DNA of 64,000 nucleotides from Lactobacillus crispatus (GCF_018987235.1 NZ_CP072197.1:186001-250000), one strand, 5' to 3'. Shown: positions 34,101 to 44,402, counted from the stretch's first letter. Notes: generated from the sequence alone by a model not told the origin. Program-made: numbers and translations.

Positions 34101-34856
34101 TTATTTTGTATTAATTTTGCCTAAATCTACGGCCGATTTCTTGATAGAAGCAGGTACCGTCAACTTTTTGACTTGATTAATTTGATCAATCTGCATGGTG
34201 AAATTCTTTTTGTGTCCTTCATCCTTATAAGTAGAAGTCACATTAACATTTTTGATGTCGTAATTCTGATCTACGTTAATTTTGATTTCGTTGCTAATTG
34301 GTTTAACATCATCAAGATCGATGCCGATTAAAGCAGTAAAGGCAGAATCAGATACAATTGCGTTCCAAATTTTTTTGTTATTTCCTTTATAAGTAAGCAG
34401 ATAATCATTGCCGTTTTGCTTTACCTTAAAATATTTTGCGTTAGGAATGAAAGGCATGAGTAATGTGCCGTTCAAATTGTAGGTAATGGCACCATAGGCA
34501 CTAGCCTTAGACAACTTTGTCTTAAACCAACGCTGAGAATTGGTACCTTTCATTTGGATATAGTTGCTTTTACCCTCAATCCACATTTTATAGTGATTAG
34601 AGCTGCTAGAAACATTAGCATAAATAATCGTTGGCTTTTTAGTATATTGGGCTTCGGCTTTTTGCAAAGACTTGCCATTGCTTAATTCATTCCAAGTAGC
34701 GTGCATTGAACTGAATTTCGTTTTTTCCGCACTGGTTAAAATCGTCTTGGCAGTAGGTAAATTAGCTGTCTTTTTTGAACCTGTCTTAGAGCAGGCCGTT
34801 AAAAAGAGTAATGCTAATAAAACGGTAATGATAATATTTTGATGTTTAAATTTCAT
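34101..34856 (-). CDS. Secreted lipoprotein
   Basis: 251 residues with lipobox LFLTAC (Cys near residue 22). The body has the same kind of repeated beta pattern and Trp/Lys positions as its downstream neighbour, so the two look like diverged tandem paralogues. No catalytic motif is seen. The last residues, SAVDLGKINTK, are similar in character to the neighbour's tail. A terminator separates the two genes. Role in the envelope is inferred only from the signal. Confidence 0.78.
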   Translation of the reverse strand: MKFKHQNIIITVLLALLFLTACSKTGSKKTANLPTAKTILTSAEKTKFSSMHATWNELSNGKSLQKAEAQYTKKPTIIYANVSSSSNHYKMWIEGKSNYIQMKGTNSQRWFKTKLSKASAYGAITYNLNGTLLMPFIPNAKYFKVKQNGNDYLLTYKGNNKKIWNAIVSDSAFTALIGIDLDDVKPISNEIKINVDQNYDIKNVNVTSTYKDEGHKKNFTMQIDQINQVKKLTVPASIKKSAVDLGKINTK

Positions 34857-35011
34857 ACATAACTTTCTTTCATTAAATTTTTTCTTCTAGTATAGCAAGA
34901 ATAACGTTACAAAATTGAAAAAACACGATTTTTTTAGTCTTAACTCTATGAAAAAATTTGTGAAATGTGTAAAATATGGATGAAACATTGAATTTTAAAA
35001 GGAGATATTTC

Positions 35012-35704
35012 ATGTCAAAATTAGTTTTAATCCGTCACGGTCAAAGTGAATGGAACCTTTCAAACCAATTTACTGGTTGGGTTGACGTTAACCTTTCAGA
35101 AAAAGGTGTTGAAGAAGCTAAGAAGGCTGGCCGTTTAATCAAGGAACACGGTCTTGATTTTGACCAAGCTTACACTTCATTATTAACTCGTGCTATCAAG
35201 ACTTTGCACTTTGCACTTGAAGAAAGTGGCCAACTTTGGATTCCAGAAACTAAGACCTGGAGACTTAACGAACGTCACTACGGTGCTTTACAAGGCTTGA
35301 ACAAGAAGGCTACTGCTGAAAAGTACGGCGATGAACAAGTTCACATTTGGCGTCGTTCATACGATGTTTTGCCACCAGCTATTGATGATGACAACGAATT
35401 CAGTCAAGCACATGACCGTCGTTACGCAAACTTGGACCCACACATCGTTCCTAAGGCTGAAAACTTACACGTATGTCTTGATCGTGTAATGCCATTCTGG
35501 GAAGACCACATTGCTCCAGATTTACTTGACGGCAAGAACGTAATTATCGCAGCTCACGGTAACTCACTTCGTGCTTTGACTAAGTACATCGAAAACATTT
35601 CTGATGAAGACATTATGAACTTGGAAATGAAGACCGGTGAACCAGTTGTTTACACATTCGACGAAAACTTGGATGTTGTTAACAAGGAAAAGTTGGACGA
35701 CTAA
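35012..35704 (+). CDS. gpmA: 2,3-bisphosphoglycerate-dependent phosphoglycerate mutase
   Basis: 230 residues. Glycolytic enzyme interconverting 3- and 2-phosphoglycerate. The catalytic motif [18 protein letters not shown] has His9; the ERHYGALQG and [10 protein letters not shown] motifs are complete. The ATG at 35012 follows AAGGAGA by eight bases; the longer frame from 34976 is rejected for lack of a site. Codon use is that of a highly expressed gene. A terminator follows. Confidence 0.97.
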   Translation: MSKLVLIRHGQSEWNLSNQFTGWVDVNLSEKGVEEAKKAGRLIKEHGLDFDQAYTSLLTRAIKTLHFALEESGQLWIPETKTWRLNERHYGALQGLNKKATAEKYGDEQVHIWRRSYDVLPPAIDDDNEFSQAHDRRYANLDPHIVPKAENLHVCLDRVMPFWEDHIAPDLLDGKNVIIAAHGNSLRALTKYIENISDEDIMNLEMKTGEPVVYTFDENLDVVNKEKLDD

Positions 35705-35732
35705 TTTATTAAGTAGTTATTCACACAAATAG

Positions 35733-35760
35733 AACTTCGGCGTAAGTCGGAGTTTTTTTA
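35733..35760 (+). terminator. Terminator after gpmA
   Basis: AACTTCGGC/GTCGGAGTT stem with GTAA loop and T7. Confidence 0.85.
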
Positions 35761-35765
35761 TGCAC

Positions 35766-35797
35766 CAAAAAAGGCATCACCGTTAAGGGATGCCTTC
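35766..35797 (-). terminator. Second hairpin after gpmA, terminator on the minus strand
   Basis: AAGGCATC/GATGCCTT stem with the T run on the minus strand; no leftward gene is nearby. Confidence 0.5.
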
Positions 35798-35981
35798 TTT
35801 GTATCAACTTGCTCCAAAAACTATAATTATTTCTTTGATTTCATAATTTTTTTGGAACAACTTCATTATATTATAAATAAAGAAAGATCGCCATTTTTTT
35901 CTAAGAAAGTGGTGAAAATTGACAGTTGTATATGATAAGTGCTATTTTGAGTTACAGGAGTGTAGAAATTGGGAGAAAAAT

Positions 35982-36542
35982 ATGCAAACAATCGATAATT
36001 CTCTCTTTCAAGTCTCTGTCGATGAGAATGGGGCCCGGATGGCACATCTGGTGTCTTTAACAGATCAATTTAATTATCTCGGCGAGCAAGAAAGTGAAGA
36101 AGGTATGGCACTTGCTTTTCCAGTAATGGATCAAGCCGATAATTTGGCTAACAAGTTGCCTTGGACCGTTGTTGACAAAGGTGATACTCGCGTAAGTCTA
36201 ACTTTAATTGATACGCCGGAGAGCTATAAGAGTTTTCCATATCATTTTGAAGTAATGACTACTTATGCTTTGGAGGGTAATCAAGTCAACATATCCTTTT
36301 ATTTGAAAAATTCTTCAAATAAGGAACTGCCATTTTCTTTGGGCTTTATCTTACCAACTTCTTGGCAAAGTGAAAGCCAGGTCAATAAGATTAGTTTGAC
36401 TGGCAAAGAACATGGCATTGATCTTACTTCAACTGATTTTAAGTTGAGTGCAAAAGAAGGAAGCGTTACAGCTTTTACGGATAAAATTGAATTAGAGGCA
36501 AAAAGTAGCCATAATTTTGCGTTAAGCTTGACTTTGAAGTAA
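35982..36542 (+). CDS. Aldose 1-epimerase-like (LacX-type) protein, short
   Basis: 186 residues from the ATG at 35982 with GGGAG seven bases upstream. The start (DNSLFQVSVDENGARMAHLV) and the beta-sandwich pattern resemble galactose mutarotase-like proteins, but these usually have about 290 residues. The usual R...H catalytic region is not clear here, so it is either a truncated family member or a carbohydrate-binding relative. Monocistronic. Confidence 0.65.
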   Translation: MQTIDNSLFQVSVDENGARMAHLVSLTDQFNYLGEQESEEGMALAFPVMDQADNLANKLPWTVVDKGDTRVSLTLIDTPESYKSFPYHFEVMTTYALEGNQVNISFYLKNSSNKELPFSLGFILPTSWQSESQVNKISLTGKEHGIDLTSTDFKLSAKEGSVTAFTDKIELEAKSSHNFALSLTLK

Positions 36543-36571
36543 AAATTAGTAACGATTTTAATAAGATATAC

Positions 36572-36602
36572 TAAGCAAGTCAGCGATGATTTGCTTTTTT
36601 TG
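36572..36602 (+). terminator. Weak terminator after the epimerase-like gene
   Basis: AAGCAA/TTGCTT stem and T7. Confidence 0.55.
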
Positions 36603-36609
36603 TTATAAT
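36602..36609 (+). promoter_or_regulatory. -10 element before the LCP gene
   Basis: TATAAT at 36604-36609, adjoining the preceding terminator; no clear -35. Confidence 0.5.
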
Positions 36610-36647
36610 ACATTCAATGTGAATTTACATCATAATAGGTATATTTT

Positions 36648-37748
36648 ATGAAAGATAGAAAACAAAGATCTAATCACCCGCATAATAGTCGGGTAGACAC
36701 ACACAGTTATAAAAATCGTCATATTTGGGTCTGGGTTATTAGTATCGTAGCCTTGCTTGCGGTTGCTGGAGCGGCGTACTTTGCCTCAGTTTATTTCCGT
36801 ACTAAGTCAGCGGTTGATAAGACCTATGATCCTAAGACCGCAGTGAAAACTACAGGTGAATTTGATGGAAAGAAGAAGTTCGCTGTTTTACTGATGGGGA
36901 CTGATACAGGTGCCCTTGATCGAACTGAAAAGCGCGGCCGGACTGATACCATGATTTTAGCTGTAGTTAACCCTGCTAGGAAGCGTTACACATTGGTCTC
37001 AATACCGCGTGATACGATGGCACAGATGGTTGGAAGCGAGAGCTTCAAGACAGAAAAGATTAACGCCGCTTATGAATTAGGCGGGGCTAAGATGTCAATG
37101 GATTCAATTTCTAAGTTAATCAATGTGCCAATCAAGTATTATGCCGTGGTTAACATGGGTGGAATCATGAAGATGATTCGCTATGTTGGCGGAATTAATA
37201 TTAGACCAACGCTTAGCTTTGAATATGGCGGTTATATTTTTAAAAAGGGCAAGCTGACCCATATGGGTGGTGCAGGTGCGCTAGCATATTCTAGAATGCG
37301 TTATGATGATCCGCGTGGAGATTATGGTCGTCAAGAACGACAACGACAGGTAATTACCACTTTGATCAAGAAGGCAGTTTCAATTAGTTCATTATCAAAT
37401 CTGGATTCAATTTTGACTTCTGTGTCAAGCAATGTTCGGACTAACTTGCCATTTAGTGCGATGCAGCAGATTGCGATGAATTATCGTAGTTGTGCCAATT
37501 CGTCATCTAGTGATTATCTACATGGTTACAATGCAATGATCGACGATGCGGCTTATCAAGTACAGCCAACTAGTGAATTGCAACGGATTTCTAACCTGGT
37601 GCGCAAAGAATTAGGTTTACCTAAGGAAACGATTTCAAATAATGAAACTTTCCAAAACGAAAAGAATATTGCAAATGGCTTTAGCTTTAAGAGCGAAAAA
37701 ACGCAGCACTATCATATCTATGATTACACCGAAGAAGGTGATAATTAA
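36648..37748 (+). CDS. LytR-CpsA-Psr (LCP) family glycopolymer transferase
   Basis: 366 residues: a basic cytosolic start, one membrane helix (about 27-49) and an extracellular LCP domain with FAVLLMGTDTGALDR, KRGRTDTMILAVVNP and VSIPRDTM, the conserved Arg/Asp residues for the polyprenyl-phosphate substrate. LCP enzymes attach teichoic acids or other polymers to peptidoglycan. The stop overlaps the plsY start in TAATG. Together with plsY and the LtaS-like gene it forms an envelope cluster. Confidence 0.93.
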   Translation: MKDRKQRSNHPHNSRVDTHSYKNRHIWVWVISIVALLAVAGAAYFASVYFRTKSAVDKTYDPKTAVKTTGEFDGKKKFAVLLMGTDTGALDRTEKRGRTDTMILAVVNPARKRYTLVSIPRDTMAQMVGSESFKTEKINAAYELGGAKMSMDSISKLINVPIKYYAVVNMGGIMKMIRYVGGINIRPTLSFEYGGYIFKKGKLTHMGGAGALAYSRMRYDDPRGDYGRQERQRQVITTLIKKAVSISSLSNLDSILTSVSSNVRTNLPFSAMQQIAMNYRSCANSSSSDYLHGYNAMIDDAAYQVQPTSELQRISNLVRKELGLPKETISNNETFQNEKNIANGFSFKSEKTQHYHIYDYTEEGDN

Positions 37749-38362
37749 TGGCGCGCATTTGGGCTACTCTGATTGGCTACGTTTTTGGAAATTTCTTAAC
37801 GGCGATGATCGTTGGCAAAATCTTTTTAAAAATAAATCCTACTGAATACGGTTCACATAATCCGGGAACGGCTAACATGGGTGCTGTTTTTGGTAAAAAA
37901 TGGGGTATTTTAACCTGTTTAGGCGATTTGCTTAAAAGTTTAATTGCCTTGTTTATTGTATATTTTGCTTTTCCAGCTCATATTAATATTGCTTATACAG
38001 GGCTAGGCCTGATCTTAGGACATTGTTTTCCAATCTGGGATCATTTTCGAGGTGGCAAAGGAGTTGCGGTTGCAGCTCAGGTAGCAGTTTTTTATAATTG
38101 GAAAGTTGGCTTTGCTACTTTATTAGTGGCTTTGGTATTAACAGCAATTATGCAAAATTTGACGATTCCGCCTTTAGTGTTTATGCTTTTATTCAGTATA
38201 AATACATTCTTGCATAATCAAGAAGCAGGATTTGTTTTTATCGTGATTACTTTGATCATGTGCTTTAAGTTCTGGCATGATATCGTAGACTTTTTCACCG
38301 GTCATGGTAAAAAGGTGGATATTCTGCTTTCAATTAAAAAGAAGCTAGGGATCATTAAGTAA
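37748..38362 (+). CDS. plsY: Glycerol-3-phosphate acyltransferase PlsY
   Basis: 204 residues with five or so membrane helices. It uses acyl-phosphate to make lysophosphatidic acid. The three family motifs are visible: GSHNPGTANMG, the GHCFPIWDHFRGGKGVA region and a C-terminal motif that is less clear. It overlaps the LCP gene by one base. The last 25 residues are a basic cytosolic tail. Confidence 0.92.
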   Translation: MARIWATLIGYVFGNFLTAMIVGKIFLKINPTEYGSHNPGTANMGAVFGKKWGILTCLGDLLKSLIALFIVYFAFPAHINIAYTGLGLILGHCFPIWDHFRGGKGVAVAAQVAVFYNWKVGFATLLVALVLTAIMQNLTIPPLVFMLLFSINTFLHNQEAGFVFIVITLIMCFKFWHDIVDFFTGHGKKVDILLSIKKKLGIIK

Positions 38363-38399
38363 TGACAGAAATTTTTAGTGAGGACACAGACTAGAGAAA

Positions 38400-41390
38400 A
38401 TGAGTGAGATTAACAAGAAAAAATCACTAAATGCTCTTCAAATCATTTGTTTGATTGTCGCAGCATTCTTTATGCTAGTGCAGATGTATTCTTGGGGGAG
38501 CACTTTTGGTAGATTACCATTAAGTACCCTAATGAGATTTATTCCAGGACTACTTGGTCACAGTACGATGGTACTAGTACCAATGGTCTTTGGTGCTGTT
38601 TATAGCAAAAGAAAGGTTCATCCAACTGAAGCTTTTAAGTTTTGGATTATAGCGGTTGTTACACTAGTGCTTTTATACTTGGTGAACTTCTTTAAACGAC
38701 CAGGTACCTTTAATATGTGGAAGCTCTGGGGAGTATTTTTCCCAGTTTTGACTAGTACATCAGTATTGTTGGCTGGCTTGATTTTTAGTATGCTAGTTCA
38801 ACCATACTTGTATGAATTACAACATCGCATTACTACTAAGCAAAATGTATTATTGCTTAGCACATTAACTTTGACTGGTTTTGCGACTAGTGCAGGTACA
38901 ATGATCTTTAACAAGTCAATTTATGGCATTTATTTGATCTTGTACTTTGCTTGGGGGATGTTTTTAGCTAACGTTAAAATTCCTAAAAAGGTCTTTGGCT
39001 GGTCAATTGCAGCTGGAGTAATGTCTTTCTTCGTAATGTTTATCGGTGTTCCCGGATTTAATGGGGTTTACTGGTACCAACGATTATCTGGTCGAAGTGG
39101 CGCTTATTCCTGGAATCCTAAATTTTTAAGTAATATTGCTTCACCATTTTTGTTCTTAATGGTTTTAGCAGCCTTCTTAATCTTTAGAAAAGTGATTGTT
39201 AGCTATAGTGCTAAGCAGATGCACTTCTTTATTCCAGTAATTATTTTTATGGACGCTCCAATTATTGGTGGTTTTGTTAAATCGTTCCGCTTTACCAATA
39301 GCGCTGGATTTAACAAGTTCTTGATGATTGTCATCATGATGCTAGCTGCCTGGGGCTTAAGCTGGCTATATGAGCGCTATTTATTCAAGGTGAAGCCGGT
39401 TAAACGGACGGTTGCTTTTTTCAAGCAACATAATAACTTAGCAGAAATTGTTGAAGATGCTTGGACTAACTTCACTGCTTGGATAGTTGAAAATCGAGTA
39501 CGACTACTTACATGGGGCTGGTTCTATGTATTAAGTTTTGCTTCATTCTTAATTGAATCAGATAATCTGCGGATCCAAATTACGACTGCAACTGATATCA
39601 ATGCCGTAATTTTCTTGCTCGGGACTAGATTCTTCGCTATTATTTTGACAGCAATCTTCCTTGATGCAATGTTTGCAATTTTCTACTTCATTACTACGCG
39701 TTACTGGACTTCAACATTTTTAGTAACTGTAATTACAATTGGTTGGGCTATTGCCAACAAGATTAAATTAGATCTTCGTGGGGAACCAATTTATCCAACT
39801 GAATTAGACGAAATTGTTAACTGGAAGACCTTGATGCCAATGGTCGGCCAACAAAAGATAATTATGATCGCTATTGCCTTAGTAATCATTATTGCATTGT
39901 GTGTCTTCCTTGAAATCAAGTTTCCAATTAAGAAAAAGGGTTCATGGAAACGTCGTGGTATTTGGGCACTGCTCAGCTTGCTCTTATTCATGACTCCAAT
40001 ACGTTTCAACCACGATGGCAGTATGATTTACCACATTAACCGTGGTTTTGACAACAAGCAATCATTCAGAAACCCTGAACGTGATATTCAAATTAACGGT
40101 CCATTATTGAACTTCTTGAACTACTTCGACTTGCAAATCATGAACAAGCCGGCCAACTATTCACAAGCTACAATTAATCATTTGAACCAAAAGTACAGCA
40201 AACTTGCTGATAAAATTAACAAGACAAGAAAGAATACTTTAAAGGATCAAACTATTGTCTACAACTTGAGTGAAAGTTTTGTTGATCCATATACTTTCCC
40301 AACAATTAAGATTGATCCAAAAACTCCAAACCCAGTTAAGTTTATCCAATCAATGAAGAAACGTGCCACATACGGTAGCATGCTTAGTGCCGGTTACGGT
40401 GGTGGTACTGCAAACATGGAATGGGAAACTTTGACCGGATTCAACATGGGTATGTTCAAGTCAACCTTGACTCCATATGTACAAATCGTACCAAACTACG
40501 ACTTCTACCCAACCATTGGTATGGACTTCAACTACAAGTCAGCTGTTCACCCATTCATTGGTACTTACTACTCAAGAGTAGAAGACTACAAGAGATTTAA
40601 GTTTAACAAGTTCGTTTACCTTGGTTCTAAATACAAGATCATTGATCAAAAGAAACTTGGTAAGAGTACTTACAACTCTGACTTCACTGCTTATGCTAAC
40701 GGTTTGAGACAAATCAACAGCATGAAGGGTGGTCAATTTATTAACTTGATCTCAATTCAAAACCACATGCCTTACAACAACTGGTATCCAAACAATGAAT
40801 ACATGGGCAAGGTATCTGGTGAACTCTTCAACACTGCCGCTGTTCGTGAGCAAATGGCAACTTACATCAAGGGTACGCAATACACCGACCAAGCTGTTAA
40901 GAAGTTTATTGGTCAAATTGATAAGATCAAGAAGCCAATTACCATTGTCTTCTACGGTGACCACTACCCAAGTATCTTGTCACAAAACTACACTGGCAAA
41001 TATCCTGTTCAAATGCACTCAACTCGCTACTTCATTTACTCAAACAAGTACGCAAGACAACACGGTGCTAAGAACAAGTTGACTCACAACACTAACTTCG
41101 TCAACACTAGTGACTTCACTGCTATGATGCTTGAACAAACTAACACTAAGGTAACTCCTTACCAAGCACTTTTGACTGAAGTTCACGAGAAGCTTCCTGC
41201 AATTACCATTAACTTTAATGGTGACAAAGGCTTCCAATTGGTTGACCAAAAGGGTCACTTTGTAGATCCTAAGAAGTTGACTTCAGAACAACAAGCTATA
41301 TTGAACGATTACGAAATGGTTCAATATGATATGACCGCTGGTCAAGCTTATGGCTTAAAAGCTAAGGGCTTTTACAAGATCGGTGACTAA
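38400..41390 (+). CDS. LTA synthase-like phosphoglycerol transferase with an extra N-terminal membrane module
   Basis: 996 residues, far longer than LtaS (about 640-720). The first 340 residues are a separate set of about ten membrane helices with a layout like acyltransferase-3 proteins, but I cannot find the usual N-terminal His. Residues about 370-540 hold five more helices, and about 600-960 the extracellular sulfatase-fold domain: GYGGGTANMEWETLTGF contains the Thr nucleophile and FYGDHYPS a metal-ligand motif. It should polymerise glycerol-phosphate or transfer it to a glycan. Only a weak AGAGA site precedes the ATG, 37 bases after plsY. Confidence 0.88.
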   Translation: MSEINKKKSLNALQIICLIVAAFFMLVQMYSWGSTFGRLPLSTLMRFIPGLLGHSTMVLVPMVFGAVYSKRKVHPTEAFKFWIIAVVTLVLLYLVNFFKRPGTFNMWKLWGVFFPVLTSTSVLLAGLIFSMLVQPYLYELQHRITTKQNVLLLSTLTLTGFATSAGTMIFNKSIYGIYLILYFAWGMFLANVKIPKKVFGWSIAAGVMSFFVMFIGVPGFNGVYWYQRLSGRSGAYSWNPKFLSNIASPFLFLMVLAAFLIFRKVIVSYSAKQMHFFIPVIIFMDAPIIGGFVKSFRFTNSAGFNKFLMIVIMMLAAWGLSWLYERYLFKVKPVKRTVAFFKQHNNLAEIVEDAWTNFTAWIVENRVRLLTWGWFYVLSFASFLIESDNLRIQITTATDINAVIFLLGTRFFAIILTAIFLDAMFAIFYFITTRYWTSTFLVTVITIGWAIANKIKLDLRGEPIYPTELDEIVNWKTLMPMVGQQKIIMIAIALVIIIALCVFLEIKFPIKKKGSWKRRGIWALLSLLLFMTPIRFNHDGSMIYHINRGFDNKQSFRNPERDIQINGPLLNFLNYFDLQIMNKPANYSQATINHLNQKYSKLADKINKTRKNTLKDQTIVYNLSESFVDPYTFPTIKIDPKTPNPVKFIQSMKKRATYGSMLSAGYGGGTANMEWETLTGFNMGMFKSTLTPYVQIVPNYDFYPTIGMDFNYKSAVHPFIGTYYSRVEDYKRFKFNKFVYLGSKYKIIDQKKLGKSTYNSDFTAYANGLRQINSMKGGQFINLISIQNHMPYNNWYPNNEYMGKVSGELFNTAAVREQMATYIKGTQYTDQAVKKFIGQIDKIKKPITIVFYGDHYPSILSQNYTGKYPVQMHSTRYFIYSNKYARQHGAKNKLTHNTNFVNTSDFTAMMLEQTNTKVTPYQALLTEVHEKLPAITINFNGDKGFQLVDQKGHFVDPKKLTSEQQAILNDYEMVQYDMTAGQAYGLKAKGFYKIGD

Positions 41391-41395
41391 ATAAA

Positions 41396-41427
41396 AGAGA
41401 TCGAACGTAAAGTTCGGTCTTTTTTGT
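41396..41427 (+). terminator. Terminator after the LtaS-like gene
   Basis: AGATCGAAC/GTTCGGTCT 9-bp stem, five-base loop, T6. Confidence 0.88.
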
Positions 41428-41491
41428 ATCCAATGATAAAATAAGGGCTAAGAGGAATAACTGATAATTAGCTGATTTAAAGGTGATTAGA

Positions 41492-42886
41492 ATGAAAAAG
41501 ATAATAACAATGGCACTAGCCGGTGCTGCACTATTTGGATCTTCTGCAACAACTGTTCAAGCTGGGACATATAATCCTAAGAACACTACCAGTTTTAATA
41601 TTAATAGGCGTAACTATGTAGCTAAGGGAAAGATTTATAAACTCCATTTACCCGCAGCTGGTAGATTAGTTACTAATGGCAATGTTACTTTAAAAAATAG
41701 TATGGAATGGACCTGTATTCCTTATGGTAAGGACAAAAATACGTATTATCTGCGTAAAGGCACATATTATTTAACTAGTTCAAAGAATATTAGTGTGAAG
41801 ACTACTTATACTCGTTTAACTAAGATCCGTAAGAATTTAGAAACTTACGTTGAAACAAAGAAGAATAATGACAACAGTAGTCTTAAAGCTAGAAAGATTG
41901 AAATTGGTCAAGATATTAAAGCAATGGGTGAAATGTACGATTACGATAGTGTCGACTACTACACCTTTACTATTGACTCACCTCAAATGGTTACGATGAG
42001 GATGATCAATAATCCGATTTATCAGCTTGGAAAAGGTAACATTTTCAGCAAGATGAATGTAATCATGTTCAGTGAAAATAATCCAGTTGGCGGTAGTACG
42101 ATGCTTTACCCAGAGAGTTTCGAAATTAATGGCAATAAGATTGCTAGTCAAAGCTGGTACTTGTCTAAAGGAAATTATACTTTTAGTGTAAATACTCGTG
42201 GACTTTATAATTTTCAATTAACGGCTGTTCCTGATACGCGTGTGGTACCGGCAGATACTGAGATAGAATCTTTACAAAACACTAAGGATGGTGTGGTTGC
42301 TAACTTAAGGGATGCACGTCATGCGAAGACTTATGAACTTGCATGGCGTGAAAAAGGCTCAAAGGCAGCTCCATTCACTTCTAGTAGCAATACTACAGAA
42401 GTAAGTACTGCACCTGCTACACGTTACATAGACAAAAATGATCGTAAAATCCCAGTTTCAATTGGTAAAAAATTAGTTAATGGTCAAAGCTACTATTTTG
42501 TAGCTCGCGGTGTAAGCAATCCTGATTACATTCGTTACGGCAATCCGGAAAAAGATAATTATTTTGGTGCTTGGAGTAATTCAGTAGAACACACTTACTA
42601 TGCACCTTCAGATGCAACACCAGGTGCAGTTGATTTAACCACTGCTAAAGCTGACAGTACTTATCACAACATTCATGTGGCTTGGAATAAAATTGCTAGT
42701 GCACAAAGTTATCGCATTGCCTACCGCCAAAAAGGTACAAATAAGTGGTACTATGAAGTAACTGATCAGGCTACTAACGCGATTACTGGTATTACTAGAA
42801 ATAGAAATTATGAAGTGAAATTGCAAGCATTGAATGGTGAAAAAACTGGTCCATGGTCCGCAATTAAAACAATTTTTGTAAAATAG
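41492..42886 (+). CDS. Secreted protein with C-terminal fibronectin type III-like domains
   Basis: 464 residues from the ATG at 41492 with AAAGGTG eight bases upstream. Signal peptide 1-24 (ends VQAGT). The middle resembles beta-sandwich pre-peptidase domains (YDYDSVDYYTFTID). Residues about 255-375 and 380-464 read as FN3 modules (KTYELAWREKGS; YRIAYRQKGTNKWYYEV with NYEVKLQAL). No LPxTG or SLAP anchor. Probably a cell-surface or released protein; the partner is unknown. Confidence 0.8.
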   Translation: MKKIITMALAGAALFGSSATTVQAGTYNPKNTTSFNINRRNYVAKGKIYKLHLPAAGRLVTNGNVTLKNSMEWTCIPYGKDKNTYYLRKGTYYLTSSKNISVKTTYTRLTKIRKNLETYVETKKNNDNSSLKARKIEIGQDIKAMGEMYDYDSVDYYTFTIDSPQMVTMRMINNPIYQLGKGNIFSKMNVIMFSENNPVGGSTMLYPESFEINGNKIASQSWYLSKGNYTFSVNTRGLYNFQLTAVPDTRVVPADTEIESLQNTKDGVVANLRDARHAKTYELAWREKGSKAAPFTSSSNTTEVSTAPATRYIDKNDRKIPVSIGKKLVNGQSYYFVARGVSNPDYIRYGNPEKDNYFGAWSNSVEHTYYAPSDATPGAVDLTTAKADSTYHNIHVAWNKIASAQSYRIAYRQKGTNKWYYEVTDQATNAITGITRNRNYEVKLQALNGEKTGPWSAIKTIFVK

Positions 42887-42917
42887 CGGTTGACTAAAAC
42901 TATTTTTCTCGTTAATA

Positions 42918-43128
42918 TCATAACTAACAAATGAGTAGCGAGTCGGCTCAGCGTTCAGAGAACTAGCGGTTGGTGTGAGCTAGACAGGCCGATTTCAGCG
43001 AAGTACTTAATAGGGTTGCTCCTTTACCGGCTTGAATAAGGCGCAGCAGCGCAAACGTGGGTGGTACCACGGCTAATAATGTAATTTAGTCGTCCCTTGG
43101 TCTTTTGACCAGGGGACGTTTTTTATTG
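42918..43128 (+). promoter_or_regulatory. Tyrosine T-box leader of tyrS
   Basis: About 210 bases between the FN3 gene and tyrS. The T-box core GTGGGTGGTACCAC lies at 43057-43070. A Tyr codon TAC at 43004-43006 in a GAAGTAC context is the likely specifier. A terminator CGTCCCTTGGTC/GACCAGGGGACG at 43091-43118 ends in a T6 run. Uncharged tRNA-Tyr should stabilise the antiterminator and allow tyrS transcription. Confidence 0.92.
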
Positions 43129-43139
43129 GAGGAAAAACT

Positions 43140-44402
43140 ATGGCAAAATTTGATATTTTGGAAGATTTAAAATGGCGTGGTGCCATTAATCAAGAAACTG
43201 ATGAGGAAGGTTTGAGAAAGTACTTAGCAGAACATGACGATTTGGCATTGTACTGTGGTACTGACCCAACTGGTGATTCCCTTCACATTGGACACCTTAT
43301 TCCATTCATGATCTTGAAGAGATTCCAAATGGCGGGCTACCATCCAGTAATTTTAATTGGTGGTGGTACTGGTGCGATTGGTGACCCATCAGGCCGTAAG
43401 ACTGAACGTACTTTACAAACTGCAGAACAAGTTAAGCACAATGAAGAAAGCTTAACTAATCAAATGAAGAAGTTATTTGGTACTGAAAATTTTGAAATTA
43501 GAAACAATGCTGAATGGCTAAGCAAGCTTAACTTGATCGACTTCTTGCGTGATTATGGCAAGTTCTTCCAAGTTAACAATATGATTAACAAGGATGTTGT
43601 AGCTAGCCGTCTTGAAAATGGTATTTCATTTACTGAATTTACTTATCAAATTTTGCAAGCAATTGACTTCTACCACTTGAATAAAGATGATGGTGTTCAA
43701 CTTCAAATTGGTGGTAGTGATCAATGGGGCAACATTACTGCTGGTATTGATTTGATCCATAAGCTTGAAGGCGCAGATCGTCCAGCCTTTGGTTTAACTA
43801 TTCCATTGATGCTTAAGTCTGATGGTACTAAGTTTGGTAAATCTGCTGGTGGTGCTGTTTGGCTTGATCCAGAAAAGACTAGTCCTTATGAATTTTACCA
43901 ATTCTGGATTAATCAAGATGACCGTGATGTGGTTAAATACTTGAAGTACTTCACTTTCCTTAGCCGTGAAGAAATCGAAGATTTAGCTGAAAAGACTGAG
44001 AAAGAACCTTGGAAACGTGCTGCACAAAAGAAGCTAGCTGAAGAAGTTACCAAGTTTGTTCATGGCGAAGCAGGTCTTGAAGAAGCTAAAATGATTACTG
44101 ATGCCTTGTTCTCGGGCAATATCAAGAACTTATCAGTTGCTCAAATTGAACAAGGTTTGAAGAATGCTCCAAGTGCGGAAGCTGGCAATGAAAAGAAGAA
44201 TATTGTTGATTTCTTAGTTGACACTAAGATTGAACCTTCTAAACGTCAAGCTCGTGAAGATGTAAAGAATGGTGCCATTTATGTTAATGGCGATCGTGAG
44301 CAAAGTACTGATTTCGAAGTTGATCCATCAAGTGACTTTGATGGTAAGTACGTTATTATTCGTAAAGGAAAGAGAAAGTATACTTTAGTTACAATTAAAT
44401 AA
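43140..44402 (+). CDS. tyrS: Tyrosyl-tRNA synthetase
   Basis: 420 residues, class I synthetase. SLHIGHLIPF (HIGH) and KFGKS (KMSKS equivalent) are present, with the S4-like RNA-binding domain at the C-terminus (KRQAREDVKNGAIYVNGD). TyrS-type motifs YCGTDPTGDS and GGSDQWGN bind Tyr and ATP. Expression is set by the T-box leader. GGAGG precedes the ATG. Confidence 0.97.
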   Translation: MAKFDILEDLKWRGAINQETDEEGLRKYLAEHDDLALYCGTDPTGDSLHIGHLIPFMILKRFQMAGYHPVILIGGGTGAIGDPSGRKTERTLQTAEQVKHNEESLTNQMKKLFGTENFEIRNNAEWLSKLNLIDFLRDYGKFFQVNNMINKDVVASRLENGISFTEFTYQILQAIDFYHLNKDDGVQLQIGGSDQWGNITAGIDLIHKLEGADRPAFGLTIPLMLKSDGTKFGKSAGGAVWLDPEKTSPYEFYQFWINQDDRDVVKYLKYFTFLSREEIEDLAEKTEKEPWKRAAQKKLAEEVTKFVHGEAGLEEAKMITDALFSGNIKNLSVAQIEQGLKNAPSAEAGNEKKNIVDFLVDTKIEPSKRQAREDVKNGAIYVNGDREQSTDFEVDPSSDFDGKYVIIRKGKRKYTLVTIK

